From the NCBI RefSeq assembly GCF_027409185.1, contig NC_084463.1:159317869-159381868 (forward strand): a stretch of DNA of 64,000 bases, read 5' to 3'. How positions within the stretch are numbered: position 1 is the first letter of the stretch; each line of letters begins with the position of its first letter. The position numbers and the translations under genes are program-made. This DNA comes from Cynocephalus volans (lineage: Eukaryota > Chordata > Mammalia > Dermoptera > Cynocephalidae). Positions 38,412 to 61,940 of the stretch are shown here, in pieces. The notes below the pieces were generated by a model. That model was not told the origin of the DNA. It did no database searches and was given only the letters and a program-made list of their open reading frames with translations.

Positions 38412-38880
38412 CGTATTAGTTTGTTAGGGCTGCTGCAATGCAGTACCATAAACCAGATGGCTTAAAACAACAGCAATTTATTTTATCCCAGTTCTGGAGG
38501 CCAGAAGTCCAAAATCAAAGTGTTGGCAGGGTTGCTTCCTTTTGGAGGTTCGGAGGCAGAATCTGTTCCATGCCTCTCTCCTTGGCATTCTCCAGCTTGT
38601 GGCTGCATCGTTCCAGTCTCTGCCCCTGTCTTCATATGGCCGTCTTCCTTCTCTCTGTGCAGATCTCAAATATCCTTCTCCTTTCTCTTATGAGGACATC
38701 AGTCATCGGATTTAGGGCCCACCCCTGACCCAGGATGATCTCATTGAGAGAGCCTTAACTTAATTACATCTTCAAAGACCCTATTTCCAAATAAGTCCAC
38801 ACTCACAGGTACAGGGTGGATGGGGTGGGTGGAGTTAGAACTTGGAGTATTTCTTGCGGGAACTCTATCCAACCACTACA
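38412..38880 (-). repeat. MLT1-type MaLR LTR
   Basis: Complement of the MLT1 class: TATTAGTTTGTTAGGGCTGC at the left, CAGTTCTGGAGGCCAGAAGT, then CTTAACTTAATTACATCTTC. It is non-coding. Confidence 0.8.
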
Positions 38881-39014
38881 GAAGAAGACACCCCCATGAA
38901 GGGGCTGGGTGATGCCATGACCTAATGTCTCCGTCTGCTTTGGCTCAGGTGTCACCTCCTCTCGGAAACCTGCTACCTGTCCTTTGTGCCCCACAGCACA
39001 TGTGCCTGCCACCA

Positions 39015-39960
39015 TCACTGTCCACTCTTCCTTCAGCTAACATTTACTTAGTGCCTGCTCTCTGCCCGGCACTAAGCTGGGTCCCAGGGGTACGGCAGTT
39101 AGGGTTGCCAAATTTAGCATATAAAAATATGGGAAGCCCAGCTAAATCTGAATTTCAGACAAAGAGTGAGTTTAAGTTTATTCCATGTATTGGATCTGGC
39201 CACCCTAACAGCAGTGGAAGAGAAAGGCATGGTCCTGGGGCAGCCAGTTACTCAGTTACTCAGTTGGTTAGAGTGGAGGCTTATAACACCAAGGCTATGG
39301 GTTCGGATCCCTGTGCCTGCCAGCTGCAAAAAAATAAAAAAAAGAAAAGAAAAGAAAAAAAGGCATGGTCCCCAACTGCAGGGAGCCTACAGTCTTACGA
39401 GGGAGATGGCAAGGCTGTTGGCAGCCCCAGGAAGTACGCCCGGGCCAGGCATGTGGAGTGAGAGAAGGCTTCCACCATCTCAGCTGGGATCTGCAGGGTG
39501 AGGAGGAGTCCAGCGAGGAGGAAAAAGAGGGGTTCTGGCAGAGGGAACAGCGTGGGCCAAAGTCCAGGAAGAGCCTGCTGTTGGAGAGGAAGGAAAAGGG
39601 TTCTGGGGGTCCAGAGCACAAGACAGTGTGTGGAGCGAGGGGCCCTGGCCAGGTGGGCAGGGGCCAAACATGTAGCCCCTTACAGAGTTTAGAGCCACGA
39701 AAGGGCTTTAACTGACCAGACCAGATGTGCATTTTAGAAAAACAGGGGTGTGTGGTGTCACAGGAGCCAAGAGAAGGACAGTGTTTCAAGGAAGAGGAAG
39801 TGACTAACAGGGCCAGATGTTGCAGGGGGGTCCAGAAAGATAAGGACTGAGACAGGGAAGTATGGTTGGAGTTAGCAAAGCTGCTAGAGGCATCAGGAAG
39901 GAGGCATGGGGGTGGGGGGGTGGGAAGAGAAGCCAGACTGCAAGGGTTGAGGAAGAGCTG
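39015..39960. repeat. Old interspersed repeat spanning a SINE insertion, class uncertain
   Basis: CAGCTAACATTTACTTAGTG before the SINE, and GCAGGGAGCCTACAGTCTTA, GCAGAGGGAACAGCGTGGGC and AAAGGGCTTTAACTGACCAG after it, follow a common ancient repeat layout. A long minus-strand open frame here (39295-40167) is a by-product of it. Confidence 0.5.
39236..39358 (+). repeat. tRNA-Ile-like SINE monomer with duplicated A-box stretch
   Basis: The 5' part reads GTTACTCAGTTACTCAGTTG, a short internal duplication of the A-box area. The B box is GGGTTCGGATCC and the tail is a long A/G-rich one. It is flanked by AAAGGCATGGTCC at 39223-39235 and 39359-39371. Confidence 0.9.
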
Positions 39961-40639
39961 AGTGAGAAGCAAAGAGGTAGAGACTTCAGGCGCTTTTCTC
40001 AAAGCTTTTGAGTGGGGAGGGGAGGCTTGAGAGCAGGCAGGAGCTGGTGAGGAGCAGAGCCGAGGAAGGCTGGAGGGCATTGCAAGGAGCGATCCTGAGG
40101 GGCCCAAGGGGACGAGGCTCAGATCATTTTGGGAAGTCAGGGGACTTTCTCTGGCTGTTGTCCCCACCTGTGCCCTCGTCTCAGGCAGGAGTTGTCACCC
40201 AAACCTGGTCCCCAGCCTAGAAGACAACACAGAGCACTTGGCGGCCCCACACGCCTCGGCTGAGCAAAAGAATGAATGATACTGGGGAGCAATTGAGGGC
40301 TGTAGATTGAGAAGAGGGAAAACACCATGTTTGGGGGAGCGGCTGTGTTCGAGGAAAGGAAAGGGGAGGAAGAGGAGTCCAGGGAGGAGGTGGGAGGAGG
40401 AGTCCAGGGAGCCCAGGGGCCTGCAGAGAGGGGGAGATAGTGTCCCTGTTTAGAGAGGTCGGAGAGGACGGGAATGGAGACGCAGCAGCTCAGCCTGCGT
40501 GGGGGGAGGGAGTGCTTAACCAGGCAGTGTAGACATCCTGGTCAAAGTGGGCAGATGATGGCAGGGAGGGGGGTGGGGGGATGTACTTTGTACTGGGGGG
40601 AGGAGGTTTCTCTCCTGCCCCAGGCCTTGCCAGGTGTCT

Positions 40640-40850
40640 CACATCCATCCCACCTTATTTAACTCTCACAGTTACCCCTGGAAGAAGAGGATGTCAAAGA
40701 TAAAGATGACTGCTATTGGTGGTCTCACTTTGTAAATAAGGAAACTGAGTCTCAGAGATGTTAGGCACCTTGCCTAAAGTCACAAAGCCAGTAAGTAGCA
40801 AACAGGGGATTTAAACACAGGCTGGTCTGACTCCAAAGCAGGCTCTGCCC
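40640..40850 (-). repeat. MIR fragment
   Basis: AATAAGGAAACTGAGTCTCA, then CTTGCCTAAAGTCACAAAGC and GCTGGTCTGACTCCAAAGC: a reversed MIR core. Confidence 0.85.
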
Positions 40851-41400
40851 ACCACCCCACAAGACCAAATGAAGCCCTGAACAGGGGCCGGAGCCCATAG
40901 CTGGGGCAGCCGCCAGGGAGAAGGATGCTGCTTTGGGGCAGGAATAGGGCATTGGGCCTTCTCAGGCCCTGGGGGGATGGGGGACTGGATGATGTCACCT
41001 CCCCAAGGGACTACTGGGCTCACCTCCCAGACCTCAACCTCATCTGGTCTCCAGCAAATTTCAGCAGCCTGGGGACGGGCAGGAGTAAACCCAAGAGGGG
41101 GAGTGGCAGAAGGGACAGGGTACAGGTAGATTATGGTGGCAGTCAGTCATCTGTGCCATCTGTGCATTGAAACAGCTGACCGTGAAGATCAACATGGGTG
41201 AGGAAACAAGAAAAGCCAAAACAGGGTGGGCAGGGCACTGCGGTGGGGGTTGAGCCTCATTCCCCACCGTACCCCACTCCTTCACAGTTCCCTATTTTGT
41301 CATTTGGAATTTCCTTGCCTCTTCTTCCTTCAAGGGCGAGCTCAGCCACCCTCCTCCTGCCCTTAGCTCCCTTGAGTGTTAGCAAGCACAATAGCGGATT

Positions 41401-41500
41401 TTTGTTGTTGTTTTGGGACAGCTGGCCAGTACAGAGATACAGACTGGTGACCTTGGTGTTACCAGCAGCATGCTGTCCCAAGTGAGCTAACTGGCCAGCC
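41401..41500 (-). repeat. tRNA-Ile-like SINE monomer
   Basis: Complement of the SINE, with CAGCTGGCCAGTACAGAGAT near its left edge and GAGCTAACTGGCCAGCC at the right. It is flanked by CAATAGCGGATT (41389-41400) and CAATAGCAGATT (41501-41512). Confidence 0.92.
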
Positions 41501-41708
41501 CAATAGCAGATTTCCTGACTGAAGAATTGGACATGCAGGTTGAGGATTCATTCATTGTAGTCTACCTACATTCATTCCTTAGTCTCATCCAGTCTCACAG
41601 CTTTAAATACCATCGATAGGCTGCCTGCACTGAAATTTGTATCTCCAGTCCAGACCTATCCCTGAGTCCCTGACTCTGACTACTCCACGTTTCCATGAGA
41701 ATGTCTAA

Positions 41709-41819
41709 GGGCTGGCTGGTTATCTCAGTTGGTAGAGCATGGTGCTGATAACACCAAGGTCAAGGGTTTGGATCCCTGTACTGGCCAGCCACCCCCCCTA
41801 CTCCCCCCCCCAAAAAAAG
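41709..41819 (+). repeat. tRNA-Ile-like SINE monomer with C-rich 3' tract
   Basis: GGGCTGGCTGGTTATCTCAG to CTGTACTGGCCAGCC, then C-rich CCCCCCCTACTCC sequence before a short A run. The C-rich piece is unusual among the copies here. Confidence 0.9.
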
Positions 41820-42740
41820 GCATCTCAAACCTAACATGGCCAAAACAGAATTTCTAATCTTCCCCACCCCCACCTTGCCCCCAAATCTGCTCTTTCCAAA
41901 ATTATACACATCTCAGTTGAAGCCACTTATTTTTCCAGTAGCTCAAACTAAAATCCTTGAAGGTATTGACTACTCTCTTTCTCTCACACTCACATCCAAT
42001 CCACCAGCAAGTCCTGTTGGCTCTACCTTCAATATGCCTCAGACCCTGATGCCTTCTCCTACCTCTGTACAGCTGGTGCAAGCACCATTTCTTGCCTTGA
42101 TTTTAGCAGTGACCTCTGTACTGCCCTTCCTTTGACCTTGCCCCTACATTCTCATCTCAACCCAGCAGCCGGGGTGGTCCTGTGAACACATGATTATGCT
42201 AGCTGTACCGTTTCTCCACTGGAGTCCCAGCTCAGTCTAACTCCCAGTCTTTTAAAATATACAAGCCCTAAATGACCCTCTCTTTACCTGTCTGACTTCA
42301 CTTCCTGCCAGTCTCCCGCTGGCCCACTCTGCCCCAGCGACACTGTGGCAGTTCCTTAAGCATTCCCGTCATGCTCCAGCTGGGGGTTTTGCACTTGTGG
42401 TGCCCCTGTCTGGAATGCCCTTCTCTCAGATATCTTCATGGCGTGCCCCCTCACCCCCTTCCGCATCTTGACTCAAATATCACTTCATGTTTGCCCTCTC
42501 TGAGCATCCTAGTTAAAACTATAGACTCTGATCTTCTCTATCCGCCTTCCCTGCTTTCTTTTTCTTCATAGAACTGATACCATTAAATACACTATGTATA
42601 TTACCTATTTATCTAGTTTATTATCTGCCGCCTCCTTCTAGTACAGTGGCAGTACTTTTTCTGTTTGTTATTGTTGTTTTCTTTGCTGCCTGGAACAGAG
42701 CCTAGCATATCATAGGCACTCAGTAAGTGTTGCTGGGGCC
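41820..42740 (+). repeat. L2 element, long 3' portion
   Basis: From CTAACATGGCCAAAACAGAA through CTGTCTGGAATGCCCTTCTC and AAATATCACTTCATG to CATAGGCACTCAGTAAGTGT. This is the extended L2 3' consensus, without an intact frame. Confidence 0.8.
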
Positions 42741-43119
42741 AACACTGCGCTGAGCACCGAAGATGGAGTAACGAGCAAAACCTAACAAAGCACACCAAGC
42801 TTAAGTCTTGGGCAACGGTTCTCTGATTTTCGGGTATATGACCTTACCTGGGGAGAACTTAGAAGACTCTCTGCCTGCACCCCTGGAGATTCTGGGATAG
42901 GTCCCGGGGGTTTGCACACTGCACAAAGTCTCCAGGTGATTCGGATATAGGTCGTGTGGGGGTCACACTCTGGTCTGTTGGGATAGGCTGGAATTGATAC
43001 TGTCCCGGATACCCGATGTCTCATTTTAACAGCACCCTTCGCTCTCAGACAGGTGTCAGTGCCTGTCTCCCCTGTACTCGGTTAAGTTTCGGGCTGCGAT
43101 GGCATCTTGCTCCTCTCTG

Positions 43120-43215
43120 TGCCCCTGAGCTCAGCACAGCTTAGGTGCTCGTAAACTTTTATTGAGAGAGCGAATGAATGGAGGGTGAATGAATGGCCAA
43201 AAGACGGATGAATGA
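43120..43215. repeat. L2-like 3' end next to the NAA40 island
   Basis: GCTTAGGTGCTCGTAAACTT then TTATTGAGAGAGCGAATGAA with (GAAT)n-like repeats. It marks the left border of the promoter island. Confidence 0.6.
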
Positions 43216-43299
43216 ATAACAGGACTCTGGTTGGAAAAGGAATTCCAAGAGTCAAGATCCAGAAGATGGGAACGGTTCGAAAGACTTCCGCTGTGCCCA

Positions 43300-43786
43300 G
43301 AGGGCTCGGGACGGGCAGGGATTTCAGAGGTCGTGATTCGACTGGTCGTCTGTGAAGGCGGCTGCTCCGCGCCGGGCTGGGAGACGCGGGGCGCAGGGTC
43401 GGCGGCGCCACCCACCCGGCTGCCCGGCGGCGCGCTGCTCCCGGGACGCGCGGCCGTTGCCATAGCCACAGACACAGCCGGGCCAGGGGGCGGGCCCGGA
43501 GCGGGCACGTCATTCGCAGCGCGACGCCCCTCGGCGCCTCCCGCCTCCTTCTGGTCCGAGACCCTCGGCGCGCCTCGCGGGCGCTCCACCTGCGCGCCTT
43601 CTCCGCGCTCTGCCCCCGCCGCCGGTTCTGCGCCGGCGCGGTGCCCGCGAGGGCGCGCGGGGGAGCCCGCGAGGCGCATGCGCGGGGCGGGGCCCGCCGC
43701 TCGGCTGTCGCCGCCGTCGCCGCCGCCGTTGCCGCCTCCCTGCCGGCAAGTGTGCGAAGGAGGAGCTGAGGGTCTCCGCTGCCGCC

Positions 43787-43800
<14 letters not shown>
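43300..43800 (+). promoter_or_regulatory. NAA40: NAA40 CpG-island promoter
   Basis: CpG density rises sharply from about 43340 and peaks just before the ATG at 43787. A GGGGCGGGGCCC GC-box cluster is at 43685-43696, followed by CCGCCG repeats. The island fades inside the first intron. There is no TATA box. Confidence 0.85.
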
Positions 43801-55318
<11,518 letters not shown>

Positions 55319-57800
55319 ACTGCCAGAGCCACTTGCAAGTCAGAATGCTCTCTCCTAAGGCCTGTCCTCTCTCCCGGTCTCATGCCGCTTGCCCAGTGCG
55401 CTCAGAGCTGTGGTCTCCTCATCCCTACATGTGCCAGGCTGCACCCTGAGAGCACAGAACCCTGGGGAAGAGTGGCCCAAGCTACCCCCGTTCTTTCTCC
55501 AAGAAAACCAGAGTGCCGGGAAGAGTGGAGAGAGAGGCTGCTGAGGGAGGAGCTGGCGGCGGCCCGGCACGGAGCTCCTCCTCACACAGTGGCAGCCTCC
55601 TCACTTGGCTCTCGGGCCCTCAAGCTGAAGTTGTCTCACTTCTCTGCCGCTGGATTCCCGACAGCCCCCTTCACACATACACTTGGACAAATGGAGTGTT
55701 CACATCCACTTTTATGAAAGTCCGAGTCCTGGGTCTGGGGTCTGTGGGTCCCCAAAGAGGAATGGACTCGGTGTAAGATCTGGGCATAGAGAGACTCACG
55801 CTTTCATGGACAGGACGCTCTGGTGGAGACTGTGGGAAGATCTTTTGTGCCAAGACACAGGGAAGCGAGGAAAGCTCTGGCTGTGTTTTCATGGATCCTC
55901 GGAGTGGTCTTGGGACCAGCTGACTCTGGGAAGAAGGCTGCCTCCCTCTCCATTGCTGTCAGTGAGAGGGGCTGAGAGAACCAGGAACAGGTGTTGTGTG
56001 GGGCTCACTGTGGGGACAGTGGCTTCTCTGGGCTTTTGGACTTTGCTGCATTCTAAACCTAACCTCTTGATATCATGGCAGTGACTTGAGCTTTCCGTTC
56101 CTAGAAGGAAGCCAGAGTCCTACCTGTTTCTCCATTGCCCACTCACCACTTTCTCCCCTGCCTCTCACCTCCACCCCAGATACCTCTGCTCTAAGTCTCA
56201 AGGAGGGAATAGCATCAGGGAGCTCTCTGTCTCCCCCCAGGAGGACCCCTTAGGTCTGATATAGTTAATGCCGTTTCCTCTCATCTCTTGGTGCTGAAAG
56301 CTCTCTGAGGGTGGGGCGTTCTTCCCCACCATTCACCCCTCTTCAGAGAGCCCCCAGCCAGCAGCAGGCGCCTCTGCCTGCACTCCCCAGCCTTGCCCTT
56401 TGCTGCCTCAGTGAGGCACTAGTGCCACTGCCCTGGCCCAGCCGGGCCACAGCTCAGGCTGCAGCAGGAATGCCTCTCAGTGGCCAAAACAGTTGGTTTT
56501 CTCTCTCTGGTGTCGCCCTGTGGCAGCAGGCTGGAGTAGGGGGAAGAGAGGCCTTCCTCTTCTCTCATAGGACAGAGAGGATGCGGGCTCAGAGCTTATA
56601 TTCATCGTGATCGCTAGGCCTTGTTCCTCTTCCAAGGAAGAAAAACCAAATCCTTATCCAGGAAAAAGCACCTAATGCCTCCCCTTGGACATCCCTGAGC
56701 TCTGCTTTAGGGAGTGTCATAAAGGTTCGAGCCTTTGTGAAGTTGCTCTCATGGAGGTCTGTCTGTCCCACTAACCTCAGTGTCTTCTCACATCCCACCC
56801 TCTGCCCTGACTCAGGCAATCTGTCCTGGCAGAGCTCCCCAGAGCGGCCCTTGCTGTTTCACCGATTCTTGCTCGTGCAGGAGCCTGTGCTCATACAGTC
56901 TCCCTCACCAGCCTGGCCCCTCTGCCGAGCTCTCTGCGCTGCTCTTGACCCCGCCTCCAGTGGGACTGGGCACCTTGGAGCGGCCTTGAAGCTTTACACT
57001 GGAGTAAGTCTGCCTGTGCACCACCCTGCTGGCTCCTGGGGGATTTTACTCCAAGTGAGAGTTGAAATTGCTGGGAGGGGATTAGTAGACTCCTTCTGAG
57101 ACAGGAGCATATTTAGGAAGAGTTTTTCCTCTTCTCTGTCTCTCAAAGGACACAAAATGATAAATATTTATTGTCTTAGATCATGGATTTCTGATACCTC
57201 TCAAGGGGACCAAAAGGAACCCCCAGTGTAAATCCCACGTAAGGTGAGTTCAGTGTATGTTGTCTCTTTCCCTTCAGTGGGCACTTGGCACCAAGCTCAC
57301 TGCAGATGGGCCACTTGGTTCCATGTCCTACTTACCCAGCCCCTGCAGGCCACTCCCAAAGGGCTTCTCAGGAGATTGGGGCTGGAGGGAGAGGCGCTGT
57401 CTTAGACCAGCAGGTCACTCTGTTTTTGGTGTCGAGCCCATTAATTTCTCAAACATCAGTCTTTCTCCACTTCCCCCAGGTCTTGGTTTTGAGAAACGTA
57501 GCAGGCCTTTTCTACCAGGTTTTTTTTGTTTTTGTTTGGGGCACGTATAAATATGTTTTAAGATTTTTTTTAAGTTGTATACACTCTATGTATACACCTC
57601 AAATGTGTATATGACATGTGTATGGTTCTTTTTAACCCTTTCTGGTTTTTTTTTTAGAGGAAACTTGGAAGATAACTTCTCGATATATGTATTTTTTTTT
57701 CTTTAGCAACTTGTTATCACTGGAATCAAAGGGAAAAACTGATCTCTTTTTACATTAGTTGTATTTGTATGTCACAAATAAAAGACACTTTGTTCAGCTG
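55319..57800 (+). other. NAA40: NAA40 3' untranslated region
   Basis: This is a long terminal-exon UTR of about 2.5 kb, G/C-moderate at first and A/T-rich near the end (57500-57780). No coding potential or recognisable repeat was seen. Confidence 0.8.
57777..57782 (+). terminator. NAA40 poly(A) signal
   Basis: AATAAA in the context CACAAATAAAAGACAC, followed by a T/G-containing downstream region. It is the best terminal signal for NAA40. Confidence 0.85.
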
Positions 57801-59430
57801 CTGGGACGGCTTCCTGATGATGGGGTGTCACCGGCAGCGTGGCTCACAGGCAGCCCTGGACCCTGAGACTACATCCCAGCATTGAGCCTAAACCCTGGAA
57901 GGCAGGTAGCTGTGATGGCCCTGGCCCTTTCCTGTGAAGAAAGCCTCAGCCTGAGAAAGCCTCGGGGTGCCTGGGGCAGGCTGCCCGAGGTAGGAACAGA
58001 GACCAAATGCATGTGTTGTGCCACTTCCCAGAAGTTCTGGGTAGAGGTCAAAGTTGTTCTCCTGACGGTGTCTGCTTTGCATCCCGGAGACAGTCCCAAG
58101 CCAGGCATTGTGACATTTGACATCTGTACCCAAATGTAATTCCAGTTCCCATATGTGGGAGTTGAATAGATGAGAGTGTTTCTTTCCTGCCTTTTACTTT
58201 ATTGGGTTACTCGGAATAGTCTTTGTCTCTTACAAAGACTCCTCCCCTCTTCCCTCCACTTTCAGAAGACAAAGACTCAAAGGAAGGGTAACTCATGTCA
58301 GGCCTGACAGGGCAGGAGAGTTATGAGCTGGGGGAAGCTCTGACTCCTCCAGTATGACAGATGGAGCTATGTGATTTGTCCCCCAGGCAGAGCTCCTGCC
58401 AGTCCCGGCTCTGGGGGAGCTGGGAGGAGAGACAGGAAGTGGGCCAGGGAGCTGGAGCCCAGCAGCACTTCCTGCAGACAGTGGAGAGCCCAGTTTTGCT
58501 GTACTCCTGTTGGGTGATCTATACCTGAGGGGAGGGGGAGCCTCGAGCCTGAATGGAGTGTCTGTGCTCTGGCAGAGCAATGATCAGGGGAAAGAGGAGC
58601 AGGGTTCATGGCTCTCCAGTGGGTACTGGCTATGGCAGGTGTTGCCTCTGCCCTGTAGACAGGGCATAGAAGATGGTTTGTGCAACCATCTTCTCTTTGA
58701 GGCCCAAGGAAAGGTCTCACAACCCTTGGGAAGGGAGAGAGCAATTTGCTGAGCTAATCATACAACCAATTATTCATGTGACAAAATCCTGCCCCCCAAG
58801 TTCTTTTGTTCCTTGAAGGCTGTGTTTTAATACCAGGGAGAAATTTCTTGGAATGGCCATCCCCGAGCTGCAGAGTAAATGGCCAAAATTGGAAGGGTGT
58901 GGGGCCTTTCCTTCTTTACTGCTAGCTGAGCGTCAGGAGAGCTGAGGTCTGTGCTCACTTTCTCCAGCACCTTCCCAAGTGGCCTGGCCCCTCCGGGTCC
59001 TCCACAGGGGCTGCCTCTGTGAGATGTGGAGTGACTCCAGGAGCTGCTGCTTCAGCCCCTCCCTTCCACTTCTGTGCAAGCTTCTGTCCTAGAGCGGTAC
59101 TTTTGAAAGGCCATGCCTTCGGTGAGCAGACGGAGCAGGGGCTTGACTGCCAGAGGAGCTCTCGTCCCTTTCAGCCAGAGCCTGGGCTGCTTTGAAAGGG
59201 ACTGCATTGCCCCAGTGGGAGCAACGCCGGTCACCAGGTAGTTACTGCTGCCGGACTTTGAAGGCAATCAGGTCGAGCTAAGGGCAGGTTTTTCTAGTTT
59301 TTGTTGGAATATTCCCTCCCCAAGTGCAGCAAAGGCTGTTCTATACCACCTGAGGATGAGGGTCTGGGCAGAGGGGAAGGTGTTGCTGCAGAATCTAGAA
59401 AACTGCAGCTGCTGCAGACAGTGTTACTTG
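57801..59430. other. Region between NAA40 and the MIR/actin relic
   Basis: About 1.6 kb of apparently single-copy sequence with no supported gene, RNA or repeat. Confidence 0.6.
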
Positions 59431-59479
59431 GCTGTGAGGGGGAAGGACGCATGTCTGGCAAGCCCTAGCGCACACTTAG

Positions 59480-59690
59480 TGCTCACCGTGCTGGGCACTG
59501 TGGAATGCTTTACTTGTGTTAATCTCATTTAATTCTTACAACAACCCTATTCCATAGGCAGTGGTTTTACTCTTGATTTCAAGATAAATTGAGAGTCCCA
59601 GAGTGAAAAGTAACTTGTCCACAGTCCCAGTAGTTATTGACAGAGCCAAGATTTGAAGCCAGGGTAGGAGGTGTTATCTGCATTTCACAG
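59480..59690 (-). repeat. MIR fragment downstream of NAA40
   Basis: GCTGGGCACTGTGGAATGCT, TTAATCTCATTTAATTCTTA and CAACCCTATTCCATAGGCAG are a reversed MIR. It ends about 150 bp short of the actin relic. Confidence 0.8.
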
Positions 59691-59839
59691 TTAAGTAACC
59701 TGAAGCTCGGGAGAGAAAAGCAAGTCATCTCAATGCTGTGGTGGTAAAAATTAAAAAAAAGGAAAAGTAAGACAAAAGAGCAAGCCAAGGAGGGACGCAG
59801 CTGTCTGCCTGACTCCTGGGCTGCCGTTACCCACAGGGG

Positions 59840-61172
59840 CTGTGAGAGGCTGAGTTCCTCCCTCCTGGGGAAGAGCCATCTGCCCCGCAGGCCCCCTCCC
59901 CTCCCCACCTAGATCTTCATGGTATTGGGGGCCGGGACAGTGATCTTCAGCATCTGGTCTGTGGTGCCAGTGTATGTGGCTGTGCGCCTGGACAGAATGT
60001 GATTGGTTTCTGTGAAGTCCAGCTACATTTCTGGATTCTACCTGTGCTAGAGTAGACAAGGTGAGCCTTTAACCTGGTTTGGGGCTTTAGGAAACTCTGC
60101 CATGGGGTCTTAATTATATAAAGATAAACATTTGCCATGGACTGGTAGGGAAAGGGCTGCCCCACTGGGGCTGAGGTGACACCACACAGCTGGTGCTTAG
60201 TGCAGGCCAACCCAAAGTTGGAGGGACGAGGCCCTCAGGAATGGGACCAGGCCAAGAAAGCCCTGGAGCCTCCTAAGGGGTGGGTCTGTTTAACTTGGAG
60301 AAAAGGTCGGGAGGCCATAGCTGGGAGCCAAGTTACAGGAGCAGGATTGGAGCTGGCTGCAACTGCACTGGGGTGTGGGTCCAGCTCTTTGCCATGGACT
60401 TTTAGCTCCAGGGAGCAGGAAGAATGGGGGTGGAGCACATGTGGCTCAGGAGGGGGCTGGTGGGGGGTGTGGCCTGGACACTGGGGGCCCCTCTGGCCTC
60501 CGCCTTCCTGTGCCCTGTCCCTTGGCAGCAAAAGAGTAGTGCACTCAGTGAAGGCATTCATGAGGTAGTTGGTGAGCTCTCCACCTGCCACATCTGGACA
60601 CTGGATGGCATGGGGCAGTGCATAGCCTTTGTGGTTGGGCACGTGGTGGGTGACGCTGTCGAGGCTAGCACCGTGCCTGGTGGGTGGGTTGCAGAGGGGC
60701 TTTGGACCTGGGAGTCATGGGGGGAGCATCCTGGTGTGGCCCCATGTCCTGGATGTTGGATACAAGGGGTGGGAAAAGGTGGGGTGTATGTGGCTGGAGG
60801 GGGGCATTGGGGTCCAGGAATGGGGTGCTCAGGTGCAGAGTACTAGGGCCTTCTGAGGGTTCTGGCAGAGAGATGGTGTGTCAGGGAACAATGAAAAGTA
60901 GTGGGGACCTGTTCTGGGCTGGAGGATCCCAGAAGAGGTCAGGGGTCCAGAGGCGGAGAAAGGTCTCCAGGGATTGGAACTGTGAGTCCAGGCTGGGGAC
61001 TCAGAAGGCAGGGGGGTCTGGATACGTGGCACAGCAGTGTAGGGGTGAGGCTGGGGGCTGGCCCACGATGGAGGGAAACAGCTTTCAGTGTGTGGTCACC
61101 TGGGAAGCTGGCTTTCACCAAGCCAGAGCCATTGTCCCACAGGAGTTGGGTGATCTCGCCCTCATCACACAT
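59840..61172 (-). pseudogene. Ancient degenerate actin copy (striated-muscle alpha-actin-like)
   Basis: On the minus strand, pieces of an actin occur in order and at near-spliced spacing. The start MCDEGEITQLLWDNGSGLVK (61172-61113) is followed by a frameshifted FPSIVG (61078-61061). Next come a PEHP..APL remnant (60833-60795), SGRTTGIVL-like DNA (60695-60665) and a clear [18 protein letters not shown] segment (60654-60601). Later pieces are [12 protein letters not shown] (about 60579-60544), an ASSSSLE-like piece ending near 60406, an ITVPAPNTMKI piece ending at 59912, and a QM..QE remnant near 59882-59865. An in-frame TAG follows MKI. The MC start and GLVK point to the skeletal or cardiac alpha-actin type. 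There is no intron-sized gap where muscle actin genes split codons 150 and 204, which favours a retrocopy. About 240 bp of extra sequence lies between residues 245 and 285. Frameshifts and stops exclude a working actin. Confidence 0.8.
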
Positions 61173-61940
61173 GACTGCTGGCCATGGGCTGTGGGCCGGA
61201 AGGGGTTAACCACTGCCTGGCTCCAGGCGAGTGCCTTCTATTCCCCAGCCCCCAAGTCCCAGCAGCTGCTGGACCACCTGGGCCGTCCCAGCCTGGACAG
61301 CTGCGCTTATGGGGAGAGCAGCACCCCACCCTGCCCCTGTGCTGACAGCCCCCCATGTCGCTCCGCCTCCAACAGCTGCATCCTGCCCCGCCCCCTGGAT
61401 GCCTGGCACCTGGTGACAGCTGTGCCCCAGAAAAAGTAAACACCCCTCCCAGATGCTGCATCGCTGTCCCTGCCCTGCCCTGACCCCTGCCTGCTTAGGT
61501 TTCCCAGGCCCTTTTCTTCTGGTGAAACCGGCCCCTCCCTGCACTTTCTCCTCCTAGACTTTGCATTAATGCCCCTATTTTGTATACGGGGAAGCTAAGG
61601 CCCAGGTAGGGAAAGGGTCACCCAGAAAATCCGTGTTAGACCTGCGCGCCTCTCTCTGGCCCTTTCTTGAACCCTTTGGGCACTAGGCCCTTCCTGAGAC
61701 TCTCAGGGTCTCCTGCTGCTGGTCCCACCCCAAGGAGTCATTCCCCAACAGGCACATGGAGAGGCCCTCAGTGAGAGCCATAGGGTGGCTCCTAGAGAGC
61801 AGCCAGCTCCTTGTCTGCACACCTCTGCCCTGCAGCCTCCCTCTGGCCAGCCCCAGAGCTCGGTGCCTGGTATCCACTCAACATGTCCGGGCGAGAGGCC
61901 AGGCCAGGCAGGGAAAGGAGACCCAGAGCTCAGGTTCTTA

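Larger units (their letters stand above)
26800..43100. other. RCOR2-NAA40 intergenic region
   Basis: About 16 kb with no gene I can support on either strand. Outside the repeats listed, 27800-29190 and 29380-30730 look single-copy and moderately GC-rich. They hold only open frames without codon bias, splice continuity or known motifs. Regulatory elements may exist but none can be named from the sequence. Confidence 0.7.

Noticed and set aside
39295-40167. 290-codon minus-strand frame
   Set aside because: It runs through a SINE tail and an old interspersed repeat; the protein is Ser/Pro/Leu-rich with no domain.
59840-61172. A working actin gene on the minus strand
   Set aside because: A frameshift after residue 35 or so, stop codons and the loss of most conserved residues make a functional protein impossible.
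60684-61439. 251-codon plus-strand frame over the actin relic
   Set aside because: It is the complement of the decayed actin copy; no start context or motif supports a gene on this strand.
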